This document shows, one piece after another, positions 53,875-62,796 of a stretch of DNA of 64,000 nt. Position 1 is the first letter of the stretch, and the number at the start of each line of letters is the position of its first letter. The DNA is from Lewinella sp. 4G2 (GTDB lineage Bacteria > Bacteroidota > Bacteroidia > Chitinophagales > Saprospiraceae), in assembly GCF_001625015.1 (NCBI RefSeq), contig NZ_LVWJ02000019.1:1-64000 (forward strand). The letters run 5' to 3'. Under the pieces are notes generated by a model, which saw nothing but the letters and a program-made list of their open reading frames with translations, did no database searches and was not told the origin of the DNA. The position numbers and the translations under genes were made by a program.

Positions 53875-54249
53875 CTACTTCTTCGCTTTAGTCTCCACGC
53901 CATATTGGTCAACCGATGCTTTCATATTCTTGCCGAGGGTAAAGGATAATTCTTTCCAGGCGGTACCCCGCAAACTTTTCAGTACTACCTCATTACCGTT
54001 CCTGGTAAATGAAAAGAGGTATTTTCTGGTATTCCCTTCGGGGTCCGTCATACCATTAGCGTCGACGTGCGTATCCAAGTTGAAAGATAAATTTTTCCAG
54101 TAGCAACCGCGATGGCAGGTAAGCTCAACACTCTCCCCACTTTGCTGCACGTCGATTTTGAAGGAGGCAACTTCTGCGTCCTGTGCTTTTGCGGTAATGG
54201 TGAAAAAGCAACAGCAGATTAGCAAGAGAAGACGGGCAACGAATTTCAT
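53875..54249 (-). CDS. Small secreted protein with internal duplication
   Basis: 124 residues from the ATG at 54249, where a signal peptide begins (MKFVARLLLLICCCFFTITA). Two segments are similar: CHRGCYWKNLSFNLD (about 46-60) and SLRGTAWKELSFTLG (about 92-106), so two halves of a β-sandwich may come from one ancestor. Cys residues occur only in the first. No known domain. It is convergent with dnaE. Confidence 0.7.
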   Translation of the reverse strand: MKFVARLLLLICCCFFTITAKAQDAEVASFKIDVQQSGESVELTCHRGCYWKNLSFNLDTHVDANGMTDPEGNTRKYLFSFTRNGNEVVLKSLRGTAWKELSFTLGKNMKASVDQYGVETKAKK

Positions 54250-54356
54250 TTTAGCGCAGGTATTTTTTTGGGTAATTAGCGGAAAATCAATCGTTTCCAC
54301 TCACTTTCCTTTAATACGCGAATAAAGAAAATTTGTGCGCGTCATATTCACCTTTT

Positions 54357-54477
54357 GGCGCTGCCGCAGGTGCGAGGTAAAGTGGATAGGAGCCAAGGAC
54401 GTTAGAATTTAGAAGTCAGATCTTAAACCGATACCGTCTAAAATCTAATTTCTAACGTCTAAAATCTATACAGCACA
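54357..54477. repeat. Short-element copy and TTAGATTT inverted repeats
   Basis: GGCGCTGCCGCAGGTGC (54357-54373) is followed by GAGGTAAAGTGGATAGG. Then GACGTTAGAATTTAGAAG (about 54399) and its inverse, CTAATTTCTAACGTCTAAAA (about 54449), can pair. The block directly follows the stop of the DUF4837 gene on the minus strand. Confidence 0.65.
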
Positions 54478-55563
54478 TTAATTCACCTTTGTAGTAGCCA
54501 GTATCTGCTCCAACTCCCCCATCAAGTCCCGCTTCTTCTCACCGGGGGCCAGGATGAAGCCGTCGACGAGTACCAATTGGCGGTTCGCTTCGTCGTTGAT
54601 GAGATAAGAAATGAAGGGGCCACCCTGAAAGTCGTTCTCCATTTCCCAAATGCCGCGCCCTTCGATGGCGAAGGCACCGTTCAGGTCGGTCGTCTCGGTG
54701 AAGAGGGGAAGATCCTTATCGTTGACGCGCATGTAGGTATCCGCGAGGGAGGAACTGACGTAGCGCTTGCCAATCTGATCGCGGATGGTCTTGAGCCCCT
54801 CTTTACTGAGCTGCTCCTGGTTTTCGTAGGGCACTTTCGTGACCATAATGTTCATGCTGCCCTTGCGCGTGCCACGCTTGAACCAGACGAAGTCATCGGA
54901 CCGAACCGGGACCAACTCGTAGCCGTATGGGACGCGGATACGGGCGCCCGTTCGCTGGCTGATGGTATCCATCAGAGCTTTGTCTACACCCTGGAAGAAA
55001 GCGGTTTCCTTCATGCGGAGGTTTTCGCTGTCAGCAATGCGCTTCACTACGGCGGCGCGGGTGGAGGACATGCCCCGGAGCAGTTCCTCCCGGTTCTTGC
55101 CCATCAGGTAGATGAGTTGCTGGCCGGTGGCCCACTTGTTGCGGGCGACGACGGTGCTGAAGCCTTCCTCCTTAACCTGTTGGATCTTGGCATCACTGAG
55201 GTCCTTGACGACCATCTTGGTAGTGGGGCTATTCTTATCGCTGATGTCCGCCAGGACGACGTAGTTACGCAGCTCCCGGAACGTAGGTACGGCCGATAGC
55301 TTTTCGGGCTCGATGAAGCGAACATCAAAAATGGGCTCCGGCTGCGGCAAGATGATGTAGGGCGCCTCCAAAAAATAGGCGATCGAATCCGACGCTCCGT
55401 TCAGCCAGAGGGAGGAATCCGCTACGACCGTCACCGAATTGATGGAGCCAAAGGCGCCGGGGATCGGGTTGAGCCGGGAAGTGAAAGCATTATCTCCCGC
55501 GCAGGAACTCACCCCGAGGGCAAGGCCAAAAAGCAGGAGCAGGGATAAAAAGCGGTTGGTCAT
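54478..55563 (-). CDS. DUF4837-family lipoprotein
   Basis: 361 residues. A lipobox (LALGVSSCAG, Cys near 21) precedes a Bacteroidota-specific DUF4837 body. Recognisable stretches: PGAFGSINSVTVVADSSLW, KNKWATGQQLIYLMGKNRE-like text, RIRVPYGYELVPVRSDDFVW and FRxRGIWEMENDFQGGPF. Relatives are found beside cell-division or peptidoglycan genes in some species, but the function is unknown. MoxR lies upstream on the same strand (127 bp apart), separated by a hairpin. Confidence 0.85.
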   Translation of the reverse strand: MTNRFLSLLLLFGLALGVSSCAGDNAFTSRLNPIPGAFGSINSVTVVADSSLWLNGASDSIAYFLEAPYIILPQPEPIFDVRFIEPEKLSAVPTFRELRNYVVLADISDKNSPTTKMVVKDLSDAKIQQVKEEGFSTVVARNKWATGQQLIYLMGKNREELLRGMSSTRAAVVKRIADSENLRMKETAFFQGVDKALMDTISQRTGARIRVPYGYELVPVRSDDFVWFKRGTRKGSMNIMVTKVPYENQEQLSKEGLKTIRDQIGKRYVSSSLADTYMRVNDKDLPLFTETTDLNGAFAIEGRGIWEMENDFQGGPFISYLINDEANRQLVLVDGFILAPGEKKRDLMGELEQILATTKVN

Positions 55564-55621
55564 GTATGGTTCTGATCTGTACTTGACCTAACAGATGATT
55601 TTTAGTGGGGTTGTGGCGTGT

Positions 55622-55691
55622 CTGAGTTGCGAGTATTTAGTAGCGAGTTTCGAGTGCAGTACTTGCAACTCGAAACTCGCTACTCGCAACT
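55622..55691. terminator. Long hairpin after the MoxR gene
   Basis: GAGTTGCGAGTA with TAGCGAGTTTCGAGT pairs with ACTCGAAACTCGCTA and CTCGCAACT at the other end. The stem has about 24 base pairs, apart from a 5-7 base bulge (TTTAG). It starts at the MoxR stop codon on the minus strand. It has no T run, but the position suits 3'-end formation. Confidence 0.6.
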
Positions 55692-56661
55692 AAAACAGGC
55701 TTTCAATCACGTGCTCCTCCGTAATCCCCTCCGCTTCTGCTTTGTAGTTGCGGACGATCCGGTGGCGGAGTACGTACTTGGCGATCGCCTGGACGTCTTC
55801 AATATCGGGGCTGTACTTGCCGGAAATGGCGGCGTGGCACTTGGCGCCGAGCACGAGGTACTGCGAAGCGCGCGGGCCGGCTCCCCAGCTGATGTATTTG
55901 TTGACGTTGTCCGTCGCCCGGTCGGTGCCGGGGCGGGTCTTGGTGGTGAGGCTCACGGCGTATTCCAACACGTTATCGCTGATGGGGATCTTGCGGACGA
56001 GTTGCTGGAAGTACAAAATTTCTTCTCCGGAAATAATGTGGCTCAGGTCGCTCACCTTCGTGCCCGTGGTGCCTTTCACGACGGCAATTTCCTGCTCGTA
56101 GGTCGGGTAATCGAGGGGGATGTTGAACATGAAGCGGTCCAACTGAGCTTCGGGCAGCGGGTAGGTTCCCTCCTGCTCGATGGGGTTTTGCGTAGCGAGT
56201 ACGAAGAAGGGCGAAGGCAACACGTGGCGCTCACCCGACACCGTCACGCTGCGTTCCTGCATGGCCTCCAGCAGGGCCGCCTGCGTCTTGGGCGGGGTAC
56301 GGTTGATCTCATCCGCCAGGACGATATTGGCAAACAAGGGGCCCTCGTTGAACTCAAACTTGCGGTCATCCCCCAGGATCTCCGAACCGGTAATGTCGGT
56401 CGGCATCAAATCCGGCGTAAACTGCACGCGCTTGAAGTCCAGGTCCAACACCTCGGAAATGGTCGATACCAACAGGGTTTTCGCCAGCCCGGGCACTCCG
56501 ACCAACAGGCTGTGGCCATTAGCAAACATGGAGATGAGGACGGTCTTCACGACCTCTTCCTGGCCGACGATAACCTTCCCGATTTCAGCGGTCAGGGCGC
56601 GGTAAGTTTTGGCTAATGCATCGACGGCTTCGACGTCGCTCTTGAAATTCGGTACAGGCAT
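55690..56661 (-). CDS. MoxR-family AAA+ ATPase
   Basis: 323 residues from the ATG at 56661 (MPVPNFKSDVEAVDALAKTY); a longer frame from 56709 is unlikely because CACCTTTG, near the -7 consensus, lies between them at 56685-56692. Walker A is GVPGLAKTLL (about 62), Walker B is IVLADEINR, and EGTYPLPEAQLDRFMF is the sensor/pore region. MoxR proteins act as chaperones that help load or mature metalloenzymes and VWA-domain partners. The usual partners (DUF58, VWA genes) are not adjacent here. Confidence 0.93.
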   Translation of the reverse strand: MPVPNFKSDVEAVDALAKTYRALTAEIGKVIVGQEEVVKTVLISMFANGHSLLVGVPGLAKTLLVSTISEVLDLDFKRVQFTPDLMPTDITGSEILGDDRKFEFNEGPLFANIVLADEINRTPPKTQAALLEAMQERSVTVSGERHVLPSPFFVLATQNPIEQEGTYPLPEAQLDRFMFNIPLDYPTYEQEIAVVKGTTGTKVSDLSHIISGEEILYFQQLVRKIPISDNVLEYAVSLTTKTRPGTDRATDNVNKYISWGAGPRASQYLVLGAKCHAAISGKYSPDIEDVQAIAKYVLRHRIVRNYKAEAEGITEEHVIESLF

Positions 56662-56865
56662 ATTATTCTTTGGGGATGGGGCTTCAAAGGTGGTTAAAAT
56701 GATTGACAATTAGTAATTGTTGCCCTCCGGTTCATGAATTACCTACGGGCAACCAAATAAGGGTGTATTTCAAGATGAATCGTTAAAAATTCGAAGCATC
56801 ATCCATCGTCCGAAGTGATCATTCCACATCACCGTTCCCGTCTGATTCTAGGCGCCCCGACTAAG

Positions 56866-56925
56866 TACGGGACTTACTACGTGTCGCTGCCGCGGGTGCC
56901 AGGTAAATCGGCAAGTAACAAGGAC
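56866..56925 (+). repeat. Short element copy with upstream GGGACTTACTACG
   Basis: GGGACTTACTACG (56869-56881) precedes GTCGCTGCCGCGGGTGC (56883-56899) and CAGGTAAATCGGCAAGTAA. The copy at 6961-6991 has the same left flank, and that at 26772 the same right flank, so the full element spans at least 50 bp. The rest of the 56710-57022 gap shows nothing else. Confidence 0.7.
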
Positions 56926-57022
56926 TGATCACGAGCTGCGGCGATGGCACCTTAAGCTGTAGGATTAAGCGAAAGTGAAAAACCGCCGCCGCACTAAAGG
57001 CAAACCGGTCGACATCCCCAAC

Positions 57023-57682
57023 CTACACGATCAAATTCTCATCCCGCAACAACTCCTTCAACTGAAGATCGAGCGTAGTCCCTCGAGATTGCAGGCTGGA
57101 GGGGTTGGACCGATAAGGCTCTTCCAGGACGAAAAACTTGGTGCGAACGGTAGTACCGTGCATATCCATATTATAAAGTTGTTGCACGATCCCTTCCTTC
57201 TCAAAGTGCGCCATCTCCCGCTTGACGACTTCCAACGGTAGCCGCGTAGCGAGGATGATTTCCTGCATCGTCAACTGCCCGTCCGTATCCGTAGCGTAGA
57301 GTTGGAGGAGGTCATCAACCGTCAGGAATGGTTCTTGAGAAAGATTGACTTCGGGTGGCTCCGCGTAGGGTTCCGCCAGGGAGTAGAAGTACCGGGCCTT
57401 CTTATTGTAGCTCACCGAGAGTAGACCGACGGTGTGAAAGGAGGTCAGCCGCATCCGGGCTTGGGGGACGGTCATTCCCGTGATCTCCGCTAAACGGTGC
57501 GGTGAAAGCAAACCGTCCGGTTGCTCCGCAAATAGCTTGATGAGGTCAACGTCAGTGATCGTCCGCTGCGTGGTCTCGATCTGTGACTTCTGGTAATAAA
57601 AGAGCAACCAGCCAAACACAATCAACAGTGCAGCTACGGCAAATGATCCAAGGATGATGGCGACGTCACTAGCTAAGAACAT
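57023..57682 (-). CDS. Membrane-anchored protein with two winged-helix-like domains
   Basis: 219 residues. One N-terminal membrane helix (ILGSFAVAALLIVFGWLLFY, about 11-30), then two winged-helix-like units: IKLFAEQPDGLLSPHRLAEI ... VGLLSVSYNKKARYFYSL (about 48-103) and LLQLYATDTDGQLTMQEIIL ... EKEGIVQQLYN (about 122-170). The second ends with a C-terminal tail. It could be a membrane-bound DNA-binding regulator. TATCTTTG, a perfect -7 element, lies 5 bp before the ATG, so the message may be almost leaderless. I recognise no named family. Confidence 0.75.
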   Translation of the reverse strand: MFLASDVAIILGSFAVAALLIVFGWLLFYYQKSQIETTQRTITDVDLIKLFAEQPDGLLSPHRLAEITGMTVPQARMRLTSFHTVGLLSVSYNKKARYFYSLAEPYAEPPEVNLSQEPFLTVDDLLQLYATDTDGQLTMQEIILATRLPLEVVKREMAHFEKEGIVQQLYNMDMHGTTVRTKFFVLEEPYRSNPSSLQSRGTTLDLQLKELLRDENLIV

Positions 57683-57686
57683 GGCC

Positions 57687-57694
57687 CAAAGATA
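57687..57694 (-). promoter_or_regulatory. -7 promoter element abutting the membrane winged-helix gene start
   Basis: Minus-strand TATCTTTG, a perfect TAnnTTTG, ends 4 bases before the ATG at 57682. Transcription would begin at or near the start codon, giving a leaderless or very short-leader mRNA. Confidence 0.45.
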
Positions 57695-57782
57695 GTCGCA
57701 GCAGCTACCTTTCTTTTAATTATTGATGCGGAAAGCAACGGAAGTCGTCCGCTTGCCGTCCTACCTACCGTAACTTGCCCCC

Positions 57783-58838
57783 ATGCGGAATATCAGCGCT
57801 TTGTTTCTTGCCCTCTTCCTCTGCACCGGCGCCAGCGCCCAGGTTGGTGGCATTAGTACCTATGAGTTTCTGAACCTGCCGAACTCCGCGACCGTCGCCG
57901 CCATGGGTGGCCACCACATCGCGTTGCGGGATGATGACCTGAGCCTCGCGCTCCGCAACCCCGCTCTGCTGAACGACGCGATGCACCAGCGGGGCGCCCT
58001 GAGCCACGGTTTCCACCCGGCGGGGATATCGAATAGCTCACTGGCCTACGGCTATTTCCACGACAAGACGAAGGTGACCTTCCAGGCCGGCCTGCAGTAC
58101 ACCGGCTACGGTAGCGACCTCGTGCGCCGCGATAATACGGGGCAGGATCTGGGAACGTTTTCCGCCAATGATTTCGCCCTCACCGTCGGTGGCGGCCGGA
58201 CCTTCGACGAACGACTCAGCGTGGGTGCCAACCTGAAATTGATCTCTTCCCAACTGGCCGGCTACGGCAGTTTCGGTCTTGCTACGGACCTCGCCGTGCA
58301 CTACCAGGATAGCTCCAGCCTTTGGGGCGTGAGCCTACTGGCGCGAAATATCGGTTTGCAAATCGGCAAGTACGACGGGGCTTCCGACCGGGAACCCCTA
58401 CCCTACGAACTACAGATCGGGATCAATCGCCAGCTCCGCTACCTCCCCTTCCGCTTCAGCGTGATCTATCGCTACCTCGACCGCTGGAACGTCCTCTTCG
58501 AAGACCCGAACGCGGAAATCGAAACGAGTATCCTCACCGTCGAAGAGGAAACGACTGGCCGCGGCGCCGGCGCCGTCTTCCTAGACAACCTGGCCCGCCA
58601 CTTCGTCCTGAACGGCGAACTGATGATTGGAAAGCAGAAAAATCTGCGGCTGCGCTTTGGCTACAACCACGGTCTCCGCCGCGAGCTCCGGCTGACGGAT
58701 TTTCGCTCGCTGGCGGGCTATTCTTTTGGTTTTGCCTTCCGTACCAAGCGCTTCTCCCTGGCTTACGGGCGGACGACTTACCACCTGGGCGGGGGGATCA
58801 ACCAGTTGGGGATTGATGTGGGTTTGGGGAAACGGTAG
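57783..58838 (+). CDS. porQ: Type IX secretion system protein PorQ
   Basis: 351 residues. A signal peptide ends FLCTGASAQ. Then GGISTYEFLNLPNSATVAAM and GGHHIALRDDDLSLALRNPA start an outer-membrane β-barrel of the PorV/PorQ family, ending with aromatic-rich strands (FSLAYGRTTYHLGG). PorQ is an outer-membrane T9SS component that, with PorU, PorV and PorZ, attaches or processes exported cargo. The window contains several T9SS cargo proteins. The signal peptide end is encoded by an antisense short-repeat copy (57823-57839). TAACTTGC lies 5 bp before the ATG. Confidence 0.9.
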   Translation: MRNISALFLALFLCTGASAQVGGISTYEFLNLPNSATVAAMGGHHIALRDDDLSLALRNPALLNDAMHQRGALSHGFHPAGISNSSLAYGYFHDKTKVTFQAGLQYTGYGSDLVRRDNTGQDLGTFSANDFALTVGGGRTFDERLSVGANLKLISSQLAGYGSFGLATDLAVHYQDSSSLWGVSLLARNIGLQIGKYDGASDREPLPYELQIGINRQLRYLPFRFSVIYRYLDRWNVLFEDPNAEIETSILTVEEETTGRGAGAVFLDNLARHFVLNGELMIGKQKNLRLRFGYNHGLRRELRLTDFRSLAGYSFGFAFRTKRFSLAYGRTTYHLGGGINQLGIDVGLGKR

Positions 58839-58875
58839 AGGACTGTAGCAACTGCCTTTAGGGATGCCCGACTTT

Positions 58876-59080
58876 CCCGGAGACCCGACCTCTGGTCGGG
58901 TTGTGTTTAGGACAGTAAGCCTGCTATTAGATGAACGCCTTCAACAAGAGAATACCCGCGCTAAGACGGCAAACCTGAGAAGGGCAACACTGTCATCCAA
59001 TTCTTCAGATAATTGAGCATCCAACTTACCCCGACCAGAGGTCGGGGCTCCAGGTCGGGGCTCCAGGTCGGGGATCCAAT
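58876..59080. repeat. GACCAGAGGTC palindromes around the FAD oxidase 3' end
   Basis: CCCGACCTCTGGTCGGG (58884-58900) and CCCCGACCAGAGGTCGGGG (59029-59047), the latter followed by two partial copies (CTCCAGGTCGGGGCTCC). The last lies directly behind the FAD oxidase stop codon. Between them 130 bp show nothing recognisable. Confidence 0.6.
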
Positions 59081-62038
59081 TCAATCGGGAACCGACCAAC
59101 TCCGCAACAACGCCTCCGCCGAAGAAATCGCCCGCCGCCCCGGCAACAAGTCCTTGACCTGGTGGCGGCAGCTCGTCCCATTCGCGACGATCAGCGTATC
59201 CTCCGGCAGCCCGCGTAAGTGGCGCAGCAACGACTGTTCCGCAATGGTCTTACTCAACTCGTAGTGCTCCGCTTCGTAGCCAAAGCTGCCCGCCATCCCG
59301 CAACAGCCACTATCTAATAACTTCACCGTAAAGTTCTCCGGCAAACTCAGCGCGGCGGCGCACTTGCCCGCATCCCCCAGTGCTTTTTCGTGGCAGTGGA
59401 CGTGCAGGACAAGGTTGACGGCCTCGTCACCGAAGTCGTCGACGGTGATGTAACCGGTACTAAATTGCTCGAAGAGGAACTCATCAAATGTGTAGGTGAG
59501 GGCGGCGATGGCTTCCGCTTTTTCTTTCAATTCTCCGCGCAAAAGTTTGGGGTATTCATCCCGAAAACTGAGGATGGCGCTCGGCTCCAGACCGATCAGC
59601 GGGCGTTGGTACGGGAGCAACAGCTCACTTAGGTAACGGACGTTATACTCCGCCAGATCGCGGGCGTTATTCAATAGTCCCTTGCTCATTTGCGCGCGGC
59701 CGCTGGGTTTGTTTTTCTCAGTAAGCGCCGGGCTGTAGCCCAACTTCTGCAGCACTTGGAACGCAGCGATCCCCACGTGTGGCTCCTGTAGATTGATGAA
59801 TTCGTCACAGAAGAGGTAGGCGGAGTTTTTGGGCCGCACCGCTTCCCCTTTCTGCTTCGCCCAGGCCCGCAGCGTTTGGTGGGCGATCGGTGGTAAACTG
59901 CGTTCCGGTGCGATGCGCAGCAGGCGTTTCATCAACGGGCCGGTGGCTTTCAGCATGAAATTAGCTAGCCCCGGCACTTTGGACCCCAAGCGGTAGAGGG
60001 GTTCATTCGCGGCTACCACCATCGAGCGCAAGCGCATATCGTCCCGTTGAAAGAGGTATTCCGCCTTCAGATTGGTCATGTCAACCGAGCTGGGGCATTC
60101 GCTGGTGCAGGCTTTGCAACTCAGGCAGAGGTCCATGGCTTCCTCCAGCATCGGATGTTGGAAAGGGTCGTCGTGCTGGTTGCGGGTGAGCACTTCGCGG
60201 AGGGCATTGGCGCGGCCGCGGGTGCTGTGTTTTTCGGCAAGCGTGGCGCGGTAGGACGGGCACATGGCGCCGCCTTCCATTTTCCGGCAATCACCCGAGC
60301 CATTACACTTTTCGGCGGCGCGGAGCAGCCCCTGATCGGAAGACCAATCGAGGATGGTGGAGTACTTCGGAGTAGCCACGTCGGCTTCGTAGCGCAGGCC
60401 CTCATTCATCGGAGGGGCCTCCACGATCTTGCCGGGGTTTAAGAGATTGTCGGGATCAAACTTTCGTTTCAGGCCAACCAGCAGATCGTAGACCTCCGGC
60501 CCCAGCATATCGGGGAGGAAGGCAGCCCTTACGCGTCCGTCCCCGTGCTCCCCGCTGAGGGAACCCCGGTACTTTTTGACGAGCTTGGCTACGTCCCGCG
60601 TAATGTGGTAGAAAGCTTCCCGGTCCGCACTCTTTTTGAGGTTCAGGACGGGCCGCAGGTGGATCTCCCCCGCCCCGGCGTGGGCGTAATAGACGGTATC
60701 CTGTTCGTAGGTCCGCATGAGGGTTTCGACCTCGGCGATGTAGTCGGCCAGGTCTTCAATGGCGACGGCGGTGTCTTCGATGCAGGCCACGGCTTTGGCA
60801 TCGCCGACCATGTTCCCCAGGATGCCGAGACCGGCGGCGCGGAGATTCCAGGCCCTGGCAACGTCGGCTGCGCTACTGAGGAAGGTGGTAGCCGTCATCG
60901 TCTTGCCCACGTACTCGTCTGCCGTCAATTCATCGTCCATCAGTTCGGCTAGCTCCTGAGCGGCAGCATCCGTCTCAGCCCGAAACTCGACCAGGAGGAT
61001 GGCACGCGGATCTTCCCAGACGAAGTCGGCGTTCTTCGCCTGGGCCGGGTTCGTACGCGCGAGGCGGAGGATGGTGTCATCCATCAACTCACACATGAAG
61101 GGTTGGTGGCGCATCACGAGTTGGGTAGCCCGCATGGCGCCATCGATACTCTTGAAGTGGACAGCGGCCAATGCGGTGCCCTTCGGCGGGAGGGGCAAAA
61201 TATTCACTTTGAGCAGCGTCGTAAACGCCAGCGTCCCTTCCGAACCCGCCAGCAGGGTACACAGGTTGAGGTGCTCTCCGTAAGGATTGAAGGGTGCCTG
61301 ATCCATCAGCAGATCCAGGGCGTAACCGGTATTACGGCGGGTGACGGAAGCTTTGGGGAAGGCCTCGGTAATCGCCTCGCGGTTAGCCTCCCGATCGAAA
61401 ATTTCGTGGAAATGTCCGATTAGGTGATCCGGTACTACGTCGATGGGTGGGTATCCCCCCATCCCCTGCACCCGCGACCGCGCCAGATCCGCCCGCGCTA
61501 CGTGCGCCTGTTGCCCGCTGGCCAGAACGACCCGCGCCGCCAGCACGTGGTCCCGCGTAGAACCGACCGTGATGCTCGTACTACCGCAAGAATTATTACC
61601 AAACATGCCACCGATGGTGCAACGATTGGCCGTGGAAGTGTTGGGGCCAAACCAGAAACCAAGGGGCTGCAGCGCCGCGTTGAGTTGGTCGCGAATGACG
61701 CCGGGCTGCACGATGGCGTACCCCTCTTCCACGTTGATTTCGACGATCTCCCGCAGGTATTTGCTCACATCGATGATCAACCCCGCCCCCACGGCCTGCC
61801 CAGCCAGGCTAGTACCACCCGCCCGCGGCGTGATGGGCACCCGAAAAACCTTGGCAAAGCGGACGCACTTTACGATGTCTTCTTCCGTCTTCGGTAACAC
61901 GACGGCAAGGGGTTTCTCCCGGTATACACTGGCGTCGGTGGCGTAGAGAATACGGTGGATTTCGTCAACGTGTAGTTCCCCCGCCAGACCTGCCGCAAGG
62001 TGTTCCAAACCAGTCCGTAACTCCGCGTCCATCGTCAT
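59081..62038 (-). CDS. FAD- and Fe-S-containing oxidoreductase (D-lactate/2-hydroxyacid dehydrogenase type)
   Basis: 985 residues from the ATG at 62038; an ATG two codons later (62032) is equally possible. The N-terminal half is an FAD-binding PCMH domain (TPRAGGTSLAGQAVG, about 65-79) with a GlcD-like cap region. The C-terminal half has two 4Fe-4S motifs (CNGSGDCRK with MCPSYRAT; CLSCKACTSECPSS) and a CCG domain (DSGCCGMAGSFGYE). Such single-chain fusions oxidise D-lactate or D-2-hydroxyglutarate and pass electrons to the quinone pool. The RSRVQGMGG part (61469-61485) matches the short repeat weakly. Confidence 0.92.
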   Translation of the reverse strand: MTMDAELRTGLEHLAAGLAGELHVDEIHRILYATDASVYREKPLAVVLPKTEEDIVKCVRFAKVFRVPITPRAGGTSLAGQAVGAGLIIDVSKYLREIVEINVEEGYAIVQPGVIRDQLNAALQPLGFWFGPNTSTANRCTIGGMFGNNSCGSTSITVGSTRDHVLAARVVLASGQQAHVARADLARSRVQGMGGYPPIDVVPDHLIGHFHEIFDREANREAITEAFPKASVTRRNTGYALDLLMDQAPFNPYGEHLNLCTLLAGSEGTLAFTTLLKVNILPLPPKGTALAAVHFKSIDGAMRATQLVMRHQPFMCELMDDTILRLARTNPAQAKNADFVWEDPRAILLVEFRAETDAAAQELAELMDDELTADEYVGKTMTATTFLSSAADVARAWNLRAAGLGILGNMVGDAKAVACIEDTAVAIEDLADYIAEVETLMRTYEQDTVYYAHAGAGEIHLRPVLNLKKSADREAFYHITRDVAKLVKKYRGSLSGEHGDGRVRAAFLPDMLGPEVYDLLVGLKRKFDPDNLLNPGKIVEAPPMNEGLRYEADVATPKYSTILDWSSDQGLLRAAEKCNGSGDCRKMEGGAMCPSYRATLAEKHSTRGRANALREVLTRNQHDDPFQHPMLEEAMDLCLSCKACTSECPSSVDMTNLKAEYLFQRDDMRLRSMVVAANEPLYRLGSKVPGLANFMLKATGPLMKRLLRIAPERSLPPIAHQTLRAWAKQKGEAVRPKNSAYLFCDEFINLQEPHVGIAAFQVLQKLGYSPALTEKNKPSGRAQMSKGLLNNARDLAEYNVRYLSELLLPYQRPLIGLEPSAILSFRDEYPKLLRGELKEKAEAIAALTYTFDEFLFEQFSTGYITVDDFGDEAVNLVLHVHCHEKALGDAGKCAAALSLPENFTVKLLDSGCCGMAGSFGYEAEHYELSKTIAEQSLLRHLRGLPEDTLIVANGTSCRHQVKDLLPGRRAISSAEALLRSWSVPD

Positions 62039-62068
62039 GTCCACAAGGTACGGTGGGCCGGGGAAGTG

Positions 62069-62076
62069 TACCTTTG
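62069..62076 (+). promoter_or_regulatory. Candidate -7 promoter element of the DUF3109 gene
   Basis: TACCTTTG, a perfect TAnnTTTG match, 107 bp before the DUF3109 ATG. Divergent from the FAD oxidase, whose own start region carries minus-strand TACCTTGT (62043-62050). Confidence 0.5.
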
Positions 62077-62182
62077 CGGCCATTCAAGGCCCTTCCGATT
62101 TTGGCGGGGAATACCAGTAAAGCGGTGAGTCAGGACGAGCTAATTGTTACGACCAGTTTTCCGCTTCGAATAAGGAAAGACC

Positions 62183-62761
62183 ATGTACCTCATCCAGGAT
62201 ATTTTCGTGAGCGACGAAGTGACCGACGAGCAATTTGCCTGCAACCTCAACGCCTGCAAGGGAGCCTGCTGCTGGGAAGGCGACTTCGGCGCACCCCTCG
62301 AAAAAGCGGAACTGGCGGAACTGGAAAACGCCTACGAGCAAGTAAAACCCAACCTGACGCCGGAGGGCATCGCCGCCATCGAAGCCCAGGGCCTCTACAC
62401 GAACAGCCCGGAAACCAAGGGTTGGGATACGACGCTCGTCAACGGCGGCGCCTGCGCCTATATGGGCAAGACCGAAGGTGGGATGGCCTATTGCGCCATC
62501 GAAAAAACCTACAACGAAGGCAAGATCGGTTGGAAAAAACCCATCAGTTGCCACCTCTACCCCATTCGCGTGAAGAGCAAGCCCGAGGCCAATTTTGAAG
62601 CCCTCAATTACGACCGGTGGGACATCTGCTCCGCCGCCTGCACCAAGGGCCAACGGGAAAAGATCCGCGTTTTTGAGTTCGCCAAACCTGCCCTCATCCG
62701 CAAGTACGGCGAAGACTGGTACGCGGAACTGGAAGCGGCCGTGAACCGGAAGGAAGAGTAA
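62183..62761 (+). CDS. DUF3109-family cysteine-rich protein
   Basis: 192 residues, the normal size. Conserved cysteines in FACNLNACKGACCWEGDFGA (about 15-34), GGACAYM (about 91-97), GMAYCAIEKT and DICSAACTKG form a likely Fe-S or zinc centre. This family is widespread in Bacteroidota but its function is unknown. It may be an accessory to electron transfer, though nothing here proves it. It has its own candidate promoter. Confidence 0.9.
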   Translation: MYLIQDIFVSDEVTDEQFACNLNACKGACCWEGDFGAPLEKAELAELENAYEQVKPNLTPEGIAAIEAQGLYTNSPETKGWDTTLVNGGACAYMGKTEGGMAYCAIEKTYNEGKIGWKKPISCHLYPIRVKSKPEANFEALNYDRWDICSAACTKGQREKIRVFEFAKPALIRKYGEDWYAELEAAVNRKEE

Positions 62762-62796
62762 AAATGATTGGGTTCATGCCCAATACTCAGCAAGCA

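Noticed and set aside
55618-56616. 332-codon open frame antisense to the MoxR gene
   Set aside because: Begins in the post-stop hairpin and mirrors MoxR; no recognisable protein.
61469-61485. Short repeat inserted in the FAD oxidase gene
   Set aside because: Core match is weak (GGCGCGGTCGCGGGTGC) and I cannot show an insertion relative to the family; kept only as a note.
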